Notes under the pieces: model-generated | Database searches by the model: none | Seen by the model: the letters and a program-made list of their open reading frames with translations, nothing else | What the model was told of the DNA's origin: nothing | In this document: positions 6,405 to 7,590 of the stretch, one piece after another | How the letters are laid out: each line of letters opens with the position of its first letter | Position numbering within the stretch: the first letter of the stretch is position 1 | Translations under genes and position numbers: made by a program | Origin: Alphaproteobacteria bacterium | Lineage (GTDB): Bacteria; Pseudomonadota; Alphaproteobacteria; Rhodospirillales; Rhodospirillaceae | Direction of reading: 5' to 3' | DNA length: 7,590 nucleotides | Assembly (NCBI GenBank): GCA_015228695.1 | Contig: JADGDA010000116.1 | Coordinates: forward strand, 1-7,590

Positions 6405-7027
6405 CCAGCCCCCTTCTCCTTCCCGCTCCCCTCCCCCCCCACGGCGACCGGAGGCGTGGGCGGATCGGACTGCTGGGCGGATCGTTCAATCCGGCCCACG
6501 AGGGGCACCGCCATATCAGCCTCGCGGCGTTGCGGATGCTTGGCCTGGACGAGGTCTGGTGGCTGGTCGCGCCGCAAAACCCTCTCAAGCCGGTGGAGGA
6601 AACGGCTCCCCTGGCCGAGCGCCTGTCCCGCGCGCGCGCCGAGGCCCGGCATCCGCGCATCCGCCCCACCGACATCGAACGGCGGCTCGGCACCCGCTAT
6701 ACCGTGAACACCCTGGCCATACTGAGGAAACGCTTTCCCCGGGCGCGGTTCGTGTGGCTGATGGGAAGCGATAACCTGCTCCAGATTCCCCGGTGGTTCC
6801 GGTGGACCCGGCTGTTCGGGACCGTCCCCATTGCAGTCCTGCCCCGCAGCCCCTATTCTCTGAGGGCGTTGGCCGGGATGGCGGCGCGGCGGTACGCAAG
6901 GGCGCGGGTTCCACGGCGGCGGGCCCGCCTTCTGGCCGGGGCCGAGCCTCCTGCGTGGCTTTTCCTGCCCCTGGGGCCGCATCCGGCCTCGTCCACCGCG
7001 ATTCGCGCCCGCCATGTAAAGATCTGA
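6401..7027 (+). CDS. nadD: Nicotinate-nucleotide adenylyltransferase
   Basis: NadD transfers AMP from ATP to nicotinate mononucleotide, making deamido-NAD in NAD biosynthesis. The 208-residue product shows the nucleotidyltransferase signature GLLGGSFNPAHEGH (23-36, with the HxGH motif at 33-36), WWLVAPQNPLKP (53-64), TRYTVNTL (98-105), the MGSDNL segment (121-126) with LQIPRWFRW following, and SSTAIRA (197-203), the usual C-terminal ISSTxIR motif. The reading frame ends five residues after this motif, a short but acceptable tail. About 20 Pro/Arg-rich residues precede the first beta strand, encoded by a stretch with eight consecutive C (6433-6440). The ATG overlaps the proA stop and is the only reasonable start. 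The proA-nadD-rsfS order is common in alphaproteobacteria. The gene is usually essential. Confidence 0.95.
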   Translation: MTSPLLLPAPLPPHGDRRRGRIGLLGGSFNPAHEGHRHISLAALRMLGLDEVWWLVAPQNPLKPVEETAPLAERLSRARAEARHPRIRPTDIERRLGTRYTVNTLAILRKRFPRARFVWLMGSDNLLQIPRWFRWTRLFGTVPIAVLPRSPYSLRALAGMAARRYARARVPRRRARLLAGAEPPAWLFLPLGPHPASSTAIRARHVKI

Positions 7028-7076
7028 AACACTCAAGGGAGCAGGACCCATCGGCAAGCTCAAATCCCCTTCGCTC

Positions 7077-7454
7077 ATGCCGGAGGACATGCTCGGACTG
7101 GTCGGGGCGTCCCTGGACGACGATCAGGCCGAGGACGTGGTCGTCGTTGATCTGCGCGGCAGGTCCACCCTGGCCGATTACGTGGTCATCGCCAGCGGCC
7201 AATCCACCCGCAAGGTCGGAGCCATGGCCACCCACCTCGTCGAGAAACTCAAAGCCCACAGAGCCAAGGTCCGCGCCGAGGGAATGCGGGAATGCGACTG
7301 GGTGTTGATCGACGGCGGCGACGTGATCGTCCACCTGTTCCGGCCGGAGGTCCGCGCCTTTTACAAGCTGGAAAAAATGTGGGGGATACGGTCCTCCGCC
7401 GGCGAGCCCGCGATGGACGACCGGGCGGACGACCGGGCCGCTCTGTCGGGGTAG
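7077..7454 (+). CDS. rsfS: Ribosomal silencing factor RsfS (YbeB/Iojap family)
   Basis: RsfS binds ribosomal protein uL14 on the 50S subunit and blocks subunit joining, reducing translation during starvation. The 125-residue frame shows the family core: ASLDDDQAEDVVVVDLRG (11-28), ADYVVIASGQSTRKVGAMA (33-51), CDWVLIDGGDVIVHLF (73-88) and RAFYKLEKMW (93-102). The tail DDRADDRA comes from a short tandem repeat. The start is uncertain. ATG 7077 has no evident ribosome binding site, ATG 7089 has GGAGG only two bases away, and a good AAGGGAG (7035-7041) lies eight bases before an in-frame ATC at 7050 that would add nine residues (IGKLKSPSL). A stop at 7017-7019 limits further extension and no ATG, GTG or TTG exists between. 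It follows nadD closely; rlmH, a frequent next gene, is not seen. Confidence 0.93.
   Translation: MPEDMLGLVGASLDDDQAEDVVVVDLRGRSTLADYVVIASGQSTRKVGAMATHLVEKLKAHRAKVRAEGMRECDWVLIDGGDVIVHLFRPEVRAFYKLEKMWGIRSSAGEPAMDDRADDRAALSG
7416..7439 (+). repeat. Two tandem 12-bp copies in the rsfS tail
   Basis: GACGACCGGGCG (7416-7427) is followed directly by GACGACCGGGCC (7428-7439), identical in 11 of 12 bases. It encodes DDRA twice beyond the conserved RsfS fold, which fits a slippage duplication tolerated in a flexible tail. Confidence 0.7.
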
Positions 7455-7484
7455 ATCCAATACTGTTCAGGCAAGAGGAAAGCC

Positions 7485-7538
7485 GTGCGTTATCAATGCA
7501 TTATAGTCATGTCCGGCATTGATTCCGCTCATGTTTAA
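7485..7538 (+). CDS. Possible 17-codon ORF after rsfS
   Basis: A GTG-started frame (MRYQCIIVMSGIDSAHV, stop TAA) has AGAGGA five bases upstream, a plausible ribosome binding site. It shares no recognised similarity, and its sequence contains the inverted repeat described separately, so it could be a chance ORF within a regulatory region. It is not an attenuation leader of the usual kind, since no run of a single amino acid codon is present. Confidence 0.2.
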   Translation: MRYQCIIVMSGIDSAHV

Positions 7539-7563
7539 GGGTTTGGCGACGTTTTGGACATGA
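7492..7563. promoter_or_regulatory. Cluster of inverted and repeated motifs upstream of the next gene
   Basis: ATCAATGC (7492-7499) and GCATTGAT (7516-7523) form a perfect 8-bp inverted repeat with a 16-base gap. TCATGTCC (7507-7514) and its reverse complement GGACATGA (7556-7563) form another. A further TCATGT lies at 7529-7534, exactly 22 bases after the first. A -10-like TATAGT is at 7502-7507. The region (7455-7578) is visibly less GC-rich than the genes around it. Together this looks like a promoter with regulator half-sites; the regulator is unknown. Confidence 0.35.
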
Positions 7564-7578
7564 AAAGGAGCCCGTACC

Positions 7579-7590
7579 GTGTTCTGTCAT
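7579..7590 (+). CDS. Possible start of a downstream gene, cut by the window edge
   Basis: AAGGAG (7565-7570) precedes a GTG at 7579 by eight bases, the same arrangement as at proA. Only four codons (MFCH) are visible, so the product cannot be named. An alternative is the ATG at 7560 in another frame (MKRSPYRVLS), which has a poorly placed GGA. Neither beginning looks like RlmH, the frequent neighbour of rsfS. Confidence 0.4.

Noticed and set aside
1..7590. tRNA, rRNA, CRISPR array, phage or defence system
   Set aside because: No clover-leaf sequence, regularly spaced repeat, or phage or defence protein motif was seen on either strand; this was judged by eye, without a covariance search.

Overview
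This GC-rich window reads as an ordinary chromosomal stretch from an alphaproteobacterium, most likely a member of the Rhodospirillales in the Magnetospirillum/Phaeospirillum neighbourhood. That placement is inference. It rests on protein character, on the Y-x-GPDRR linker after a receiver domain, on the chorismate mutase-hisC-tyrC gene order, and on the proA-nadD-rsfS order usual in alphaproteobacteria.

Left edge (1-355): the terminal part of an ISL3-family insertion sequence on the minus strand. It carries only the first 67 codons of the transposase and then breaks off at a recombination or deletion junction near 68-86. Unrelated sequence with its own open minus-strand frame continues beyond the window. 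Next comes a minus-strand gene (379-1101) for an alanine-rich, mostly helical protein of unknown function.

Middle (1102-4095): a divergent intergenic region with a perfect 14-bp palindrome separates the unknown gene from a tight plus-strand aromatic amino-acid cluster. This cluster holds an AroQ chorismate mutase with a degenerate prephenate-dehydratase-like C-terminal part, a histidinol-phosphate/aromatic aminotransferase (hisC type) and a prephenate/arogenate dehydrogenase (tyrC/tyrA type). Together these three enzymes can convert chorismate to prephenate and on to tyrosine, and the aminotransferase can also serve histidine synthesis.

Right part (4121-7454): a receiver-domain protein with a non-DNA-binding-like C-terminal region, then proA (proline), nadD (NAD) and rsfS (ribosome silencing factor). 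All are on the plus strand with short gaps or overlap, so the run from 1230 to 7454 could be one long or several nested transcripts. proB and obgE, frequent upstream partners of proA in alphaproteobacteria, are absent here.

Right edge (7455-7590): a less GC-rich, apparently regulatory region with inverted and repeated TCATGT-type motifs, a possible 17-codon ORF, and a strong ribosome binding site in front of a GTG that may start a gene running off the window.

I do not see a convincing previously undescribed multi-gene system. The points most worth checking are the pseudo-dehydratase domain on the chorismate mutase, the orphan receiver protein inside a biosynthetic run, the start of rsfS, the palindrome in the divergent promoter region and the IS junction.
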